Shown: positions 1 through 10,727, numbered from the stretch's first letter. The stretch is 25,716 bases of DNA from DATKCA01 sp035544675 (GCA_035544675.1 DATKCA010000035.1:1-25716), one strand, 5' to 3'. Notes: generated by a model not told the origin, from the letters alone. A program made the numbers and translations.

Positions 1-76
1 TGGCTCCGGCAGTAGGACTCGAACCTACGACCCGCGGATTAACAGTCCGCTGCTCTACCAACTGAGCTATGCCGGA
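1..76 (-). tRNA. tRNA-Asn (anticodon GTT)
   Basis: Read on the minus strand this folds as a complete cloverleaf. The acceptor stem pairs TCCGGCA with TGCCGGA, the D arm is GCTC...GAGC, the anticodon stem GCGGA/TCCGC encloses loop CTGTTAA, and the T arm is GTAGG-TTCGAGT-CCTAC. The discriminator base is G and the 3' CCA is encoded in the DNA. The anticodon GTT reads Asn codons AAC and AAU. There is no intron. The gene ends at the first base of the window, so its downstream context is not visible. Confidence 0.97.
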
Positions 77-166
77 GTACGACTCGGTGCGAAGGGGGCG
101 GAAACTACCAAAGCGATCTCCCCCCGTCAAGGCGAGCACCGGCAGAGAACGGAGGCCCGGCGCGGT

Positions 167-607
167 TTATTCGCCCAGCCGCCCCAGCAATTCCTCGATC
201 ATCCGCTCTGTCGTTTCATCCCCGTATTCGAGCAGTTCCACGCCCGGATCGCCGGCGATCATGGCACTGCATCGAACCGTGTACGCCGGCCGCCACAGGC
301 AGAAGACACGCATCGGACTGCGATGGCGGGCATACGCGATCTCGTATCCCACTCCGTGGGACGGCTTGGACACTTCCGCCACCAGCGCCCCGCCTGCCGC
401 GGCCGCTTCGTCGAGCCAGGCCACGTCCCGCGCGAAGATCGCGGCGCGATCCCCCCCTTCCCCCCCGGCTGAGACTCTCTCCGAGGCGACCGCCCCAGCC
501 AGCACGCGGTGCCCGGCCCCCTCGAGGGCGGCCACGATGCGCCCGTAGAGCAACACATCGTCGCGCCCGCCGCTGATCGAGCCGGAGAAGTAGACGAGCA
601 TGGCCAT
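167..607 (-). CDS. DNPH1/Rcl-like 2'-deoxynucleoside 5'-phosphate N-hydrolase
   Basis: A 146-residue protein of the nucleoside 2-deoxyribosyltransferase fold that resembles mammalian DNPH1 (Rcl). That enzyme cleaves the N-glycosidic bond of deoxynucleoside monophosphates and so cleans the nucleotide pool of abnormal dNMPs. Visible family motifs are the N-terminal YFSGSISGGRDD (residues 6-17, phosphate/sugar loop), an Asp at 61 in RDVAWLDEA, and KPSHGVGYE (81-89), whose Glu89 matches the catalytic Glu of Rcl. The C-terminal VFCLWRP...SAMIAG block is also typical. Length is close to the family norm (about 150-175). ATG at 607 or at 601 (Met3) could both be used; neither has a strong Shine-Dalgarno. 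A perfect inverted repeat begins 7 bases upstream of the start. Preference for 5'-monophosphates over free nucleosides is inferred from the Rcl-like motifs. Assignment to the superfamily is firm; the exact substrate is not. Confidence 0.8.
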   Translation of the reverse strand: MAMLVYFSGSISGGRDDVLLYGRIVAALEGAGHRVLAGAVASERVSAGGEGGDRAAIFARDVAWLDEAAAAGGALVAEVSKPSHGVGYEIAYARHRSPMRVFCLWRPAYTVRCSAMIAGDPGVELLEYGDETTERMIEELLGRLGE

Positions 608-613
608 CCGAGT

Positions 614-662
614 CTAGTGTGGTGAATCAGAAATCCGTAGCATTTCTGATTCACCACACTAG
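614..662. repeat. Perfect 21-bp inverted repeat with 7-nt loop
   Basis: Positions 614-634 and 642-662 are exact reverse complements (21 of 21), separated by the heptamer CCGTAGC. Each arm ends in CTAG on the outside. The hairpin fills most of the gap between the divergent DNPH1-like gene (start 607) and rng (start 708). It has no T-tract and sits upstream of both genes, so a terminator role is unlikely. It looks like a dispersed palindromic element of the REP or MITE kind, but only one copy is present here. Confidence 0.85.
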
Positions 663-707
663 CTCTCGGGGCGCCGGTGACGCGCTCCAAGTACAATCCG
701 CCGCTGC

Positions 708-2201
708 ATGTCGCGGGAAATCGTCATCAATGCCACCCGGCACGAGTCGCGGATCGCCGTGCTCGACGAAGGGCAGGTCGTCGAGCTCTGGGTGGAGCGG
801 ACGCGCCACCGCACCGTCGTCGGCAACATCTACAAAGGCCGTGTGACCAAGGTCCTCCCGGGCATGCAGTCCGCCTTCGTCGACCTCGGCCTCGAGCGCG
901 ACGCCTTCCTCTACGTCGCCGACGTCGCCGAGGAGATCGCGGCGTACGAGACCGACGGCTCCGACGAGCTGCCGCTCGACGAGGTCAGCCAGCGCCCGGA
1001 GGCCTCCATCGCCGACCTGCTGCGGGAAGGGCAGGAGATCGTGGTCCAGGTGTCGAAGGACACGATCGCCGGCAAGGGAGCGCGCATCACCAGCCACATC
1101 ACGCTTCCCGGCCGCTTTCTCGTCTACATGCCGACCGTCAACCACATCGGTGTCTCGCGCCGCATCGAGGACGAGGATGAGCGCACGCGTCTGAAGGACA
1201 TGCTCGACCGCATCCGTCCGCAGGGTCTGGGCGGGTTCATCGTGCGCACCGCCGGCGAGGGGCGTGAAGAGGACGAGTTCCGCGCCGATCTGAAATACCT
1301 CTCTGAGCTATGGGAACAGATTCGCCGCCGGGGCGAGAAGGCATCCGCGCCGACCGCCATCCACCACGACCTCGACCTCATCCTCCGCACCATCCGCGAC
1401 GTGCTGTCGGCCGAGTTCAAGAGCGTCTGGGTCGACTCGGTCGACGAGTACCAGCGCATCGTCGAGTTCCTCGACCAGATCCAGCCGCAGCTCGTCTCGC
1501 GCGTCCGCCTCTACCGGCGCGACGAGCCGATCTTCGAGGAGTTCGGCATCGAGCCGGAGATCGCCAAGGCGCTGAAGTCGAAGGTCTGGCTCAAGTCGGG
1601 CGGCTACATCGTCATCAACCAGACCGAGGCGCTCGTGGCCATCGACGTGAACACCGGGAAATACGTCGGCAAGAAGAACCTCGAGGAAACGGTGTTCCGC
1701 ACCAACCTCGAGGCGGCCCGCGAGATCGTCCGCCAGATCCGCCTCCGCGACCTCGGCGGCATCATCGTGCTCGACTTCATCGACATGGAGGACGCTGCCA
1801 ATCGCGAGCAGCTCTTCACCGCGCTGGACGCCGAGATCAAAAAGGATCGCTCCAAGACGAAGATCCTGCAGATCTCCGAATTCGGCCTGATCGAGATGAC
1901 CCGCAAACGGGTCCGCCAGAGCCTGGAGCGTTCGCTGACGCAGGCCTGCCCGTACTGCGGCGGCAGCGGGCGCATCAAGTCCAATACGACCGTGGCGCTG
2001 GAGATCTGGCGCGAGCTGATGAAGTCGCGTGACTTCCACGAGGGACAGGACGTCATCGTCCGCGTCAATCCGGTCGTCTACGGCTCACTCGCGGCCGGCG
2101 ACCCGATCTTCGAGGAGGTGGAGCGGAACCTGGGGATCCACCTCGTGTTCAAGCCGGATGACTCCCTGCACCACGAGCAATTCGACATGATGACCGTCTA
2201 G
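708..2201 (+). CDS. rng: Ribonuclease G (RNase E/G family)
   Basis: A 497-residue endoribonuclease, close to E. coli RNase G (489 residues), acting in 5S/16S rRNA maturation and mRNA decay. An S1 RNA-binding domain occupies about residues 37-133 (GNIYKGRVTKVLPGMQSAFVD), with an acidic insert near 75-105. The catalytic DNase I-like region carries Asp313 in AIDVNTG and Asp356 in LDFIDME; their 43-residue spacing equals that of the two metal-binding Asp residues of RNase E. CPYCGGSGR with Cys414 and Cys417 is the Zn-link that holds the dimer. There is no long C-terminal scaffold, so this is the G form rather than E. The ATG at 708 gives the conserved start (SREIVINAT). No Shine-Dalgarno is visible upstream, and a TACAAT at 692-697 lacks a convincing -35. 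A small zinc-ribbon gene follows 50 bases downstream. Confidence 0.96.
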   Translation: MSREIVINATRHESRIAVLDEGQVVELWVERTRHRTVVGNIYKGRVTKVLPGMQSAFVDLGLERDAFLYVADVAEEIAAYETDGSDELPLDEVSQRPEASIADLLREGQEIVVQVSKDTIAGKGARITSHITLPGRFLVYMPTVNHIGVSRRIEDEDERTRLKDMLDRIRPQGLGGFIVRTAGEGREEDEFRADLKYLSELWEQIRRRGEKASAPTAIHHDLDLILRTIRDVLSAEFKSVWVDSVDEYQRIVEFLDQIQPQLVSRVRLYRRDEPIFEEFGIEPEIAKALKSKVWLKSGGYIVINQTEALVAIDVNTGKYVGKKNLEETVFRTNLEAAREIVRQIRLRDLGGIIVLDFIDMEDAANREQLFTALDAEIKKDRSKTKILQISEFGLIEMTRKRVRQSLERSLTQACPYCGGSGRIKSNTTVALEIWRELMKSRDFHEGQDVIVRVNPVVYGSLAAGDPIFEEVERNLGIHLVFKPDDSLHHEQFDMMTV

Positions 2202-2202
2202 G

Positions 2203-2223
2203 GAGGCCTTTTTGGCAGGCCTC
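2203..2223 (+). terminator. Possible weak hairpin terminator after rng
   Basis: Two bases after the rng stop codon, GAGGCCT and AGGCCTC (7 bp) flank the loop TTTTGGC. There is no T-run after the stem, so intrinsic termination would be inefficient. It could instead attenuate read-through into, or protect mRNA upstream of, the zinc-ribbon gene. Confidence 0.3.
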
Positions 2224-2251
2224 ATGCACTTTCGACCAATCCGCATCAGCA

Positions 2252-2515
2252 ATGGCCCTCGAAGACACCTTCACCAGCCTCGCGTCCTTTCTGAACAGCC
2301 TCGATGCCGAGGGTGAGCAGAAGTTCGAGCTGTCGCACTCGCTGGTCATCATCTGCCCCGACTGCGGCAAGAACATCGCCTTCCGCGGACGCTGCCCCAA
2401 GTGCGGCGGGAACAGCTGGATTCCAGCCGGTCACTCCGGCGGCATCTTCGAGCGGATGAAGGCGCAGCGCTGGCGCACGGAGCTCAGCGACGACGATGAC
2501 ACGCTGACGCGCTGA
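2252..2515 (+). CDS. Small zinc-ribbon protein of unknown function
   Basis: An 87-residue protein that I do not recognise by name. Residues 35-51 contain two CxxC knuckles, CPDCGK and CPKCGG, separated by nine residues, the pattern of a rubredoxin-like or zinc-ribbon metal site. The N-terminal 30 residues look helical (LEDTFTSLASFLNSL). The C-terminus is basic, then ends in an acidic stretch (SDDDDTLTR). The ATG at 2252 lacks a clear Shine-Dalgarno. It lies 50 bases downstream of rng in the same direction, so co-transcription is possible, but the hairpin between them leaves this open. Binding to nucleic acid or protein through the ribbon is a guess. The gap 2516-2633 beyond it holds short imperfect CGTTCGGACG direct repeats and no gene. 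Confidence 0.7.
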   Translation: MALEDTFTSLASFLNSLDAEGEQKFELSHSLVIICPDCGKNIAFRGRCPKCGGNSWIPAGHSGGIFERMKAQRWRTELSDDDDTLTR

Positions 2516-2633
2516 CGCGCCGCAACGCGATTGCCGGCGGTGCGGAGGACCGCGCCGGTGAGGACACCGGCGCCCCACGTTCGGACGCGGGCACCCCGCG
2601 TTCGGACGACGCCGCCCCGCGCGAAGATCCCAC

Positions 2634-5243
2634 TCAGTGAACCGTATCGTCGTCTGAGGGCGGCGGGGTTTCCAGCTCCGCTTCCGGTTCGATCCCCGCT
2701 GCGACTTCAGCGGCGTCTTCCGTGTCGACGATCTTCATCGCCGCAACCACGCGATCGGTCTCGTCGAGGTTGATGAGGCGCACACCCTGCGTCGAACGTC
2801 CGATGGAGCGGATCCCCTCGCAACTGGTGCGGATGATCATGCCCTGCTCGCTGATGATCAGGAGCTGATCGTCGTCGGAGACGTACGCGATGCCGACGAC
2901 CTTCCCGTTCTTCTCCGTCGTCTTGATGTTGACGACGCCCATGCCGCCGCGGCTCTGGAGGCGGTACGCCGCGACCGGAGTGCGCTTGCCGAAGCCCTTC
3001 TCGGTGACGGTGAGGATCTGGCCGCGACCATCCGTGGGGAGCGGCGAGTCCGCGGACTCTTCCGCGGCAGCCTCGATGGCCGCCGCGTCGGCCTCGCTCC
3101 ACTGGCCCGGCGGAAGCACGTCCATCTCCACCACGAAGTCGCCTTCGCGCAGCGTGATGCCGCGGACGCCGGCGGCACCGCGGCCCATCGGGCGGACGTC
3201 CGACTCGTGGAAGCGGATCGCGCTGCCGTCGTGCGTGCCGATGAAAATCTCCGACTGGCCGTCGGAGAGCTGAACGCTGTACAGGTCGTCGCCATCCAGG
3301 ATGTCGATGGCGATGATGCCGCTGTTGCGCACGTTCGAGAACGCGGAGAACTCCGTCTTCTTGATCTTTCCGCCGCGCGTCACCATCACCACGTACTTTC
3401 CCTCGGTGAAGTCGCGCGTGGTCAGCAGGGCGCGCACGTTCTCCCCCTGCTCCAGGTCGAGCAGGTTCACGATGGCCTTGCCTCGCGCGTTCGCGCCCAC
3501 CTCCGGAATGGTGTGCACCTTGAGCCAGTACATCCGCCCCTTGTCGGTGAACACCAGGACGTACGCATGCGTCGACGCCACGAAGAGGTGCTCGACGATG
3601 TCCTCTTCCTTGGTCTGCATGCCGATGCGGCCCTTGCCGCCGCGGCGCTGCTGGCGATAGAGCGAGAGCGGCGAGCGCTTGATGTAGCCGCCGCGGGACA
3701 CGGTGATGACCATGTCCTCGTCCGCGATCATGTCCTCGATCGAGATCTCGTGCGCCTCGGCGATGATCTCGGTGCGCCGCTCGTCGCCGTACTGCTCTCT
3801 GATCGCCCGCAGCTCGTCCGAGATGATGCTGAGCACCAGTTGCTCGGAGGAGAGGATCTCCCGGAGACGGCGGATGACGCCGAGGACCTCGTTATGCTCG
3901 TTCGTGATCTTCTCGCGCTCGAGGCCGGTCAGCTGCTGCAGGCGCATGCCGAGGATGGCCTGAGTCTGCAGCTCGCTGAACTGCCAGCGCTCGATGAGCG
4001 CGCGCCTGGCTTCGCCCGGACCGCGGCTGGAGCGGATGAGCGCGATGAGCTCGTCCAGGACGTCCAGCGCCTTGACCAGGCCTTCCAGGATGTGGGCGCG
4101 CTCCTCCGCCTTGCGCAGGTCGAAGCGCGTGCGGCGGACCACGATCTCCTTCCGGTGCTCGACGAAGTGCCGGATGATCGTGGGGAGGTCCATGACCTCC
4201 GGCTTGTTGTTGACGATGGCCAGGAAGATGATCCCGAACGTCGTCTGCATCTGCGTGTTGCGGTAGAGATTGGCCAGGACGACTTCAGGGACTTCGCCGC
4301 GCTTGAGCTCGACCACGATGCGGATGCCCTCGCGATCCGACTCGTCCCGAAGATCGGAAATGCCCTCCAGGCGCTTCTCGCGAACCAGGTCGGCGATCTT
4401 CTCGATCAGCCGGGCCTTGTTCGTCATGAACGGGATCTCGGTCACGACGATCTGCTGCCTGTCGCCCTTCCTCGTCGTCTCGATGATGGCTCGGGCGCGA
4501 AGCTGGATGATGCCGCGTCCGGTCTGATAGGCCTGCCGGATCCCGTCCAGGCCGTGAATGAACCCGGCCGTCGGGAAGTCGGGACCGGGCATGACCGTCA
4601 TCAGGTCCTTGTAATTCGCGGCGGGGTTCTCGATCATCATCAGACAGGCGTCGATGACCTCGCGGAGGTTGTGGGGCGGGATGTTGGTGGCCATGCCGAC
4701 GGCGATGCCGGACGAGCCGTTGACGAGGAGATTGGGGAACTTCGCCGGCAGAACGGAAGGCTCGGGGATGGAGCCGTCGTAGTTGGGGACCCAGTCGACG
4801 GTCTCCTTGTCGATGTCGTCGCGCAGCAGCTCCTCGGCCAGTTTGGTGAGGCGCACCTCGGTGTAACGCATGGCCGCCGGGTTGTCGCCGTCGATCGAGC
4901 CGAAGTTGCCCTGGCCGTCGACGAGGCGATAGCGCATGGAGAAATCCTGGGCCATGCGCACGACGGTGTCGTAGATCGCGCTGTCGCCGTGCGGATGGAA
5001 CTTGCCCATGACGTCGCCGACGATGCGCGCCGACTTCTTGTAGGCCTTGCCCGACGTGTTCCCCTGCTCGTACATGCCGTAGAGGATGCGCCGGTGAACG
5101 GGCTTGAGGCCGTCGCGGACGTCGGGCAGGGCGCGTCCGATGATGACGGACATCGCGTAGTCGAGATACGACTTGCGCATCTCGTCTTCGATGTTGATAG
5201 GGAGGCGTTCACCTACGAATTTTGTGTAGTCGAAATCAGCCAT
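2634..5243 (-). CDS. gyrA: DNA gyrase subunit A
   Basis: 869 residues if started at the ATG at 5243 (MADFDYTKF). A TTG 12 bases upstream would add only four residues with no homology. This is the breakage-reunion subunit of the GyrA2GyrB2 enzyme that introduces negative supercoils. The active-site tyrosine is Tyr127 in AAMRYTEVRL. The quinolone pocket HPHGDSAIYD has Ser88 and Asp92, matching the susceptible E. coli Ser83/Asp87 state. The GyrA box QRRGGKG opens the C-terminal pinwheel, which marks gyrase rather than topoisomerase IV. An Ala/Glu-rich insert (GQWSEADAAAIEAAAEES) lies between pinwheel repeats, and the protein ends in an acidic tail (PPPSDDDTVH). The start codon has no Shine-Dalgarno; heptamer repeats begin 8 bases upstream of it, so its translation-initiation region is unusual. 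It follows gyrB across a 390-base repeat-filled gap. Confidence 0.98.
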   Translation of the reverse strand: MADFDYTKFVGERLPINIEDEMRKSYLDYAMSVIIGRALPDVRDGLKPVHRRILYGMYEQGNTSGKAYKKSARIVGDVMGKFHPHGDSAIYDTVVRMAQDFSMRYRLVDGQGNFGSIDGDNPAAMRYTEVRLTKLAEELLRDDIDKETVDWVPNYDGSIPEPSVLPAKFPNLLVNGSSGIAVGMATNIPPHNLREVIDACLMMIENPAANYKDLMTVMPGPDFPTAGFIHGLDGIRQAYQTGRGIIQLRARAIIETTRKGDRQQIVVTEIPFMTNKARLIEKIADLVREKRLEGISDLRDESDREGIRIVVELKRGEVPEVVLANLYRNTQMQTTFGIIFLAIVNNKPEVMDLPTIIRHFVEHRKEIVVRRTRFDLRKAEERAHILEGLVKALDVLDELIALIRSSRGPGEARRALIERWQFSELQTQAILGMRLQQLTGLEREKITNEHNEVLGVIRRLREILSSEQLVLSIISDELRAIREQYGDERRTEIIAEAHEISIEDMIADEDMVITVSRGGYIKRSPLSLYRQQRRGGKGRIGMQTKEEDIVEHLFVASTHAYVLVFTDKGRMYWLKVHTIPEVGANARGKAIVNLLDLEQGENVRALLTTRDFTEGKYVVMVTRGGKIKKTEFSAFSNVRNSGIIAIDILDGDDLYSVQLSDGQSEIFIGTHDGSAIRFHESDVRPMGRGAAGVRGITLREGDFVVEMDVLPPGQWSEADAAAIEAAAEESADSPLPTDGRGQILTVTEKGFGKRTPVAAYRLQSRGGMGVVNIKTTEKNGKVVGIAYVSDDDQLLIISEQGMIIRTSCEGIRSIGRSTQGVRLINLDETDRVVAAMKIVDTEDAAEVAAGIEPEAELETPPPSDDDTVH

Positions 5244-5250
5244 TCTTAAA

Positions 5251-5330
5251 GGCAACTAGTAATCGGCAACCGGTAACCGGTAGATTAACGGCAACCGGTA
5301 ACAGGCAACCGGTAACCGATAGATTAACCG
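5251..5330. repeat. Heptanucleotide tandem repeat, left block (GGCAACC/GGTAACC)
   Basis: The block reads as alternating heptamers GGCAACC and GGTAACC with small variants, interrupted by GGTAGATTAAC and GATAGATTAAC. A 25-bp composite unit occurs at 5265-5289 and again, with one change, at 5304-5328. Its units are the reverse complement of the GGTTGCC-type units in the larger right block, so the two blocks are inverted relative to each other. It forms the immediate 5' leader of gyrA. Positions 5331-5392 between the blocks are AT-richer and hold no gene. Confidence 0.9.
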
Positions 5331-5392
5331 TGCATGTTCCTGGTTACTAATCATGTATGTGTTCTAGTGTTCATTAACCGCGTATGTTTTGG

Positions 5393-5617
<225 letters not shown>

Positions 5618-5633
5618 AGGTAAACGGCGTAAG

Positions 5634-8051
<2,418 letters not shown>

Positions 8052-8169
8052 TTAAGAGTTGCTTCCTCGTGCGGTTTTGAAGGGGTGTGCGGGCGCCGTC
8101 CCGGCGGCCGGAAAGTGAGGCTTTTGCACCGCGTTTTCTAACCTGAAAGCATACCGCAAAATTGCACTT

Positions 8170-9252
8170 TCAGGCGAAATCTCTCGACGTTGTAACTTGC
8201 CCGTTTTCAACGGTTAAGCGGCGGTGCGGACCGGCTTCCAACGCCTGTAGAAACGCCTCCTTCGCGGACGTCGCAAACACCTGCGTCGCGGGCGGCATTC
8301 TGGCCATCAGTTTCTGCAGGATTTCGAGGTCGAGCTCGGCATCGATGTCATCCAGCAGAAAGAGCGGGCGCTCGTCGAACCGGCGCTGGTGAAGCTCCAG
8401 TTTCGCGAACTTCAGGAACAGCACCAGCGTCTTCAGCTCCCCTCCCGACAACACCTCGGAAGCCGGCCGTCCCCCCACCAGGAAGTCGAGATGGTCGCGC
8501 TGTGGACCGGTCAGAGACGTCCGCGCACGCGCCTCTTCGCGCCGCAGCGCCCACAGGTCTCCGCGGCTTGGCTTGTACTGAATGTCGACCTCCGAGACGT
8601 GGTAGTGGTGGCGCTCCACGATCGCTCGAAACGCCTCCAGGATCTCGGTCGCATAGCTCGCCCGAGCCGTCTGAACGGCGGCCGCGGCGGCAAGGAATGT
8701 GTCATCCCACGCGTCGAGCGAGCGCACCGACGCGTTCCCCGTGCCGATCTCGTAGAGCAGCGCGTTCCGCTGCCTGAGCACGCGCGTGTAACGCGACAGG
8801 TCCTCCAGGTAGGCCGGGTTGATGCTGGCGATGCCGCGGTCGAGAAAGCGCCGCCGCTCGTCCGGCTCGCCGCGGATGATGTCCAGCCTGGCCGAGGAGT
8901 ACGCGAAGACGGTGACCGTCTGCAGGTACGTCGTGAGGGTCACACGCTCGCTGTTGAGCAGGAGAACGCGCCGCTTGACCTCTCCTGCCTCCAGCCCGAC
9001 CGATGCGCTGCTGATCAGCCCCTGGCGCTCGAGCTGGCCGGAGACGAACAGGTTGGCGGCCCCGAAGCGGAAGAGGCTGGCCGTGCGACTGGTGCGGAAC
9101 GACTTCGTGGTGCCAAGGAAGTAGATCGCTTCGAGGAGGTTCGTCTTGCCTTGTCCGTTGCGGCCGACGACGATGTTCGTGGCCGGATGAAAGTCGAACG
9201 GCTCACCGGCCAGGTTGCGGAAGTTGTCGGCTGATAGCGTTCTTAACAACAT
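8170..9252 (-). CDS. recF: DNA replication and repair protein RecF
   Basis: 360 residues, an SMC-like ABC ATPase that, with RecO and RecR, loads RecA at single-strand gaps. Walker A is GRNGQGKT (residues 30-37), the ABC signature is LSGGELKTL, and Walker B is LFLLDDIDAELD. The N-terminus MLLRTLSADNFRNL matches the family, so the ATG at 9250-9252 is well supported. That start codon coincides with the end of a repeat element filling the dnaN-recF gap, and the only Shine-Dalgarno-like bases (CAGG) touch the ATG, too close for normal use. Order dnaA-dnaN-recF-gyrB-gyrA is the classic arrangement. An 8-bp hairpin (8142-8149 with 8167-8174) overlaps the recF stop codon but has no T-tract. Confidence 0.95.
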   Translation of the reverse strand: MLLRTLSADNFRNLAGEPFDFHPATNIVVGRNGQGKTNLLEAIYFLGTTKSFRTSRTASLFRFGAANLFVSGQLERQGLISSASVGLEAGEVKRRVLLLNSERVTLTTYLQTVTVFAYSSARLDIIRGEPDERRRFLDRGIASINPAYLEDLSRYTRVLRQRNALLYEIGTGNASVRSLDAWDDTFLAAAAAVQTARASYATEILEAFRAIVERHHYHVSEVDIQYKPSRGDLWALRREEARARTSLTGPQRDHLDFLVGGRPASEVLSGGELKTLVLFLKFAKLELHQRRFDERPLFLLDDIDAELDLEILQKLMARMPPATQVFATSAKEAFLQALEAGPHRRLTVENGQVTTSRDFA

Positions 9253-9371
9253 CCTGAGGAGCGAAGCGACGAAGGATCAATCCAGGCGCCGCGATGCGTG
9301 ATGCATGTGCACTGCTCGTTGTGAAGACCCTCGCGGCGCCTGGGCTGACCCTTCGCTTCGCTCAGGGTTTT
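9250..9371. repeat. Compound inverted-repeat element bridging dnaN and recF
   Basis: The inner arms 9282-9294 and 9331-9343 are perfect 13-bp reverse complements (CCAGGCGCCGCGA) around a 36-nt loop. The outer arms continue imperfectly: on the left, CCTGAGGAGCGAAGCGACG then AAGGATC; on the right, read in reverse, CCTGAGCGAAGCGAAGGGTC. The whole gap between the dnaN stop (9376-9378) and the recF ATG (9250-9252) is this element apart from four bases. The outer arm is of the same sequence type as the element at 15686-15770. Confidence 0.85.
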
Positions 9372-9375
9372 GCAA

Positions 9376-10500
9376 TCAGGCTAACCGCATCGGCATCACC
9401 ACGTACAGGTAGTCGTACGGGAGATCCTCGGCGGTGGACGCGGGCCGGCCGATGCACTGGCTGTTCTCGTCCTTGAGCTCGAGCGACACGCTCGGCGTGT
9501 CCACGGCGCTCAGAAAATCGGTGACATATGCGGCGTTCAGTCCGACGAAGAACGGGTTGCCGGCGTAGTCGATGGGAACGGTCTCACGCGCGTCGCCCAG
9601 CTCGGGGTTGGTCGAGGACACGGTCAGCTTGCCTGGCGAGAAGTCGAAGCGCACCGCGCGAGTCCGCTCGTTCGCCACGAGCGAGATGCGGCGGATCGTC
9701 GACAGGAGCCGCTCACGGTCGACCATGACGCGGCGGTCGTTGTCGCGGGCGATGACTTCCATGTAGTTCGGGAAGTTCACGTCGATCATCCGCGCCATCA
9801 GCCTGCGATCCCCGGCTTCGAAGAAGAGCTGGTTCTCCGAGACGCCGAACTGGACCATGCCGTCCTCGCCGGTCTCCAGCCTCAGGATCTCGTCCAGCGC
9901 CTTTCGGGGAATGAGAATGGTGAGGTCGCTGCCTGTTTTCTTCGGGCCGCCCTGCGGGAAGTTGATGAGCGCCATGCGATGCCCGTCGGTCGCGACCATC
10001 TCCATCTTCGACGGCTGGATCTTGAGCAGCGCGCCGTTGAGCTGGAAGCGCGTCTCCTCGTGCGTGATCGCGAACTTCACCTTGCCCACCATCGTCTTGA
10101 GCTCGTCGAGGCCGATGCTGTACGCGTCGCTGACGTTCACCGTCGGGAGCGTCGGGTAGTCTTCAGCGGGGAGTCCCAGGAGACGGAACTTGGCGGTGCC
10201 GGACTCGATCTGCATCGAGTTGTTCTCCTGCAGCGTCATGTGCACGTCTTCGTCCGGCAGAGACCGCACCACGTCGAACAGGCGTTTGGCTTCGATCGTC
10301 ACTCCGCCGGGCGTGGTGATCCGCGCGGCACACGAGCTGAGAATGGTCACGTCGAGATCCGTCGCGGCGATGGAGAGCCGGTCATCGGCAGCCTTGAGGA
10401 GGACGTTCGACAGAATCGGAATCGTCGATCGTTTCTCGACGACGCCCTGGCAAAGCTGCAGCTCCTTCTGCAGATCGGCTTTTCCGATGGTCAGCTCCAT
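9376..10500 (-). CDS. dnaN: DNA polymerase III beta sliding clamp
   Basis: 374 residues, the usual clamp length. It forms the ring that tethers polymerase III and many repair proteins to DNA. The start MELTIGKADLQKELQLCQG followed by VEKRSTIPILSNVLL is the typical first-domain signature, and the sequence carries the expected three similar domains. It ends with YLYVVMPMRLA; the M-P-M-R C-terminus forms part of the hydrophobic pocket for clamp-binding peptides. The ATG at 10500 is preceded by a good AGAGGA Shine-Dalgarno. It lies 247 bases after dnaA; that gap contains an AT-rich patch (10510-10550), one DnaA-box-like TCATACACA at 10703-10711 and a hairpin next to dnaA. The gap to recF is occupied by a repeat element. 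Confidence 0.97.
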   Translation of the reverse strand: MELTIGKADLQKELQLCQGVVEKRSTIPILSNVLLKAADDRLSIAATDLDVTILSSCAARITTPGGVTIEAKRLFDVVRSLPDEDVHMTLQENNSMQIESGTAKFRLLGLPAEDYPTLPTVNVSDAYSIGLDELKTMVGKVKFAITHEETRFQLNGALLKIQPSKMEMVATDGHRMALINFPQGGPKKTGSDLTILIPRKALDEILRLETGEDGMVQFGVSENQLFFEAGDRRLMARMIDVNFPNYMEVIARDNDRRVMVDRERLLSTIRRISLVANERTRAVRFDFSPGKLTVSSTNPELGDARETVPIDYAGNPFFVGLNAAYVTDFLSAVDTPSVSLELKDENSQCIGRPASTAEDLPYDYLYVVMPMRLA

Positions 10501-10727
10501 GTCTCTTCCTCTTTGAGAAACATCTTTATCTTTTTAGTGGTGTTAGTAGTGGGTCCGTGAGGAAAACTTCTGGACGAGCTGCAAAGGTCTGCGGAGTATA
10601 GCAGTTGATCCCGATCGGAATCTGCGAGTTTTTCTGAGGAAAAGCACCGGAAAGTTCGTCCGTTTTCCGCAGCGCGGCCGCGCGCCGCATCGGAGACGCG
10701 ATTCATACACAGGTTTTCGTCAGGGGT

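Noticed and set aside
692..697. TACAAT as the -10 box of an rng promoter
   Set aside because: No -35 element at 16-18 bases, and the implied leader would be only about four bases; possible leaderless mRNA but unsupported.
2516..2633. Short CGTTCGGACG direct repeats after the zinc-ribbon gene
   Set aside because: Only two imperfect copies in low-complexity GC-rich DNA; not distinguishable from chance.
3207..5249. A 680-codon open frame on the strand opposite gyrA
   Set aside because: It lies antisense to an unmistakable gyrA, has the Val/Asp/Leu/Arg-heavy composition expected from high-GC antisense codons, and shows no domain motif.
8142..8174. Hairpin CCTGAAAG...CTTTCAGG at the recF stop as a terminator
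   Set aside because: 8-bp stem with a 17-nt loop, overlapping the stop codon, and no T-run; too weak to call.
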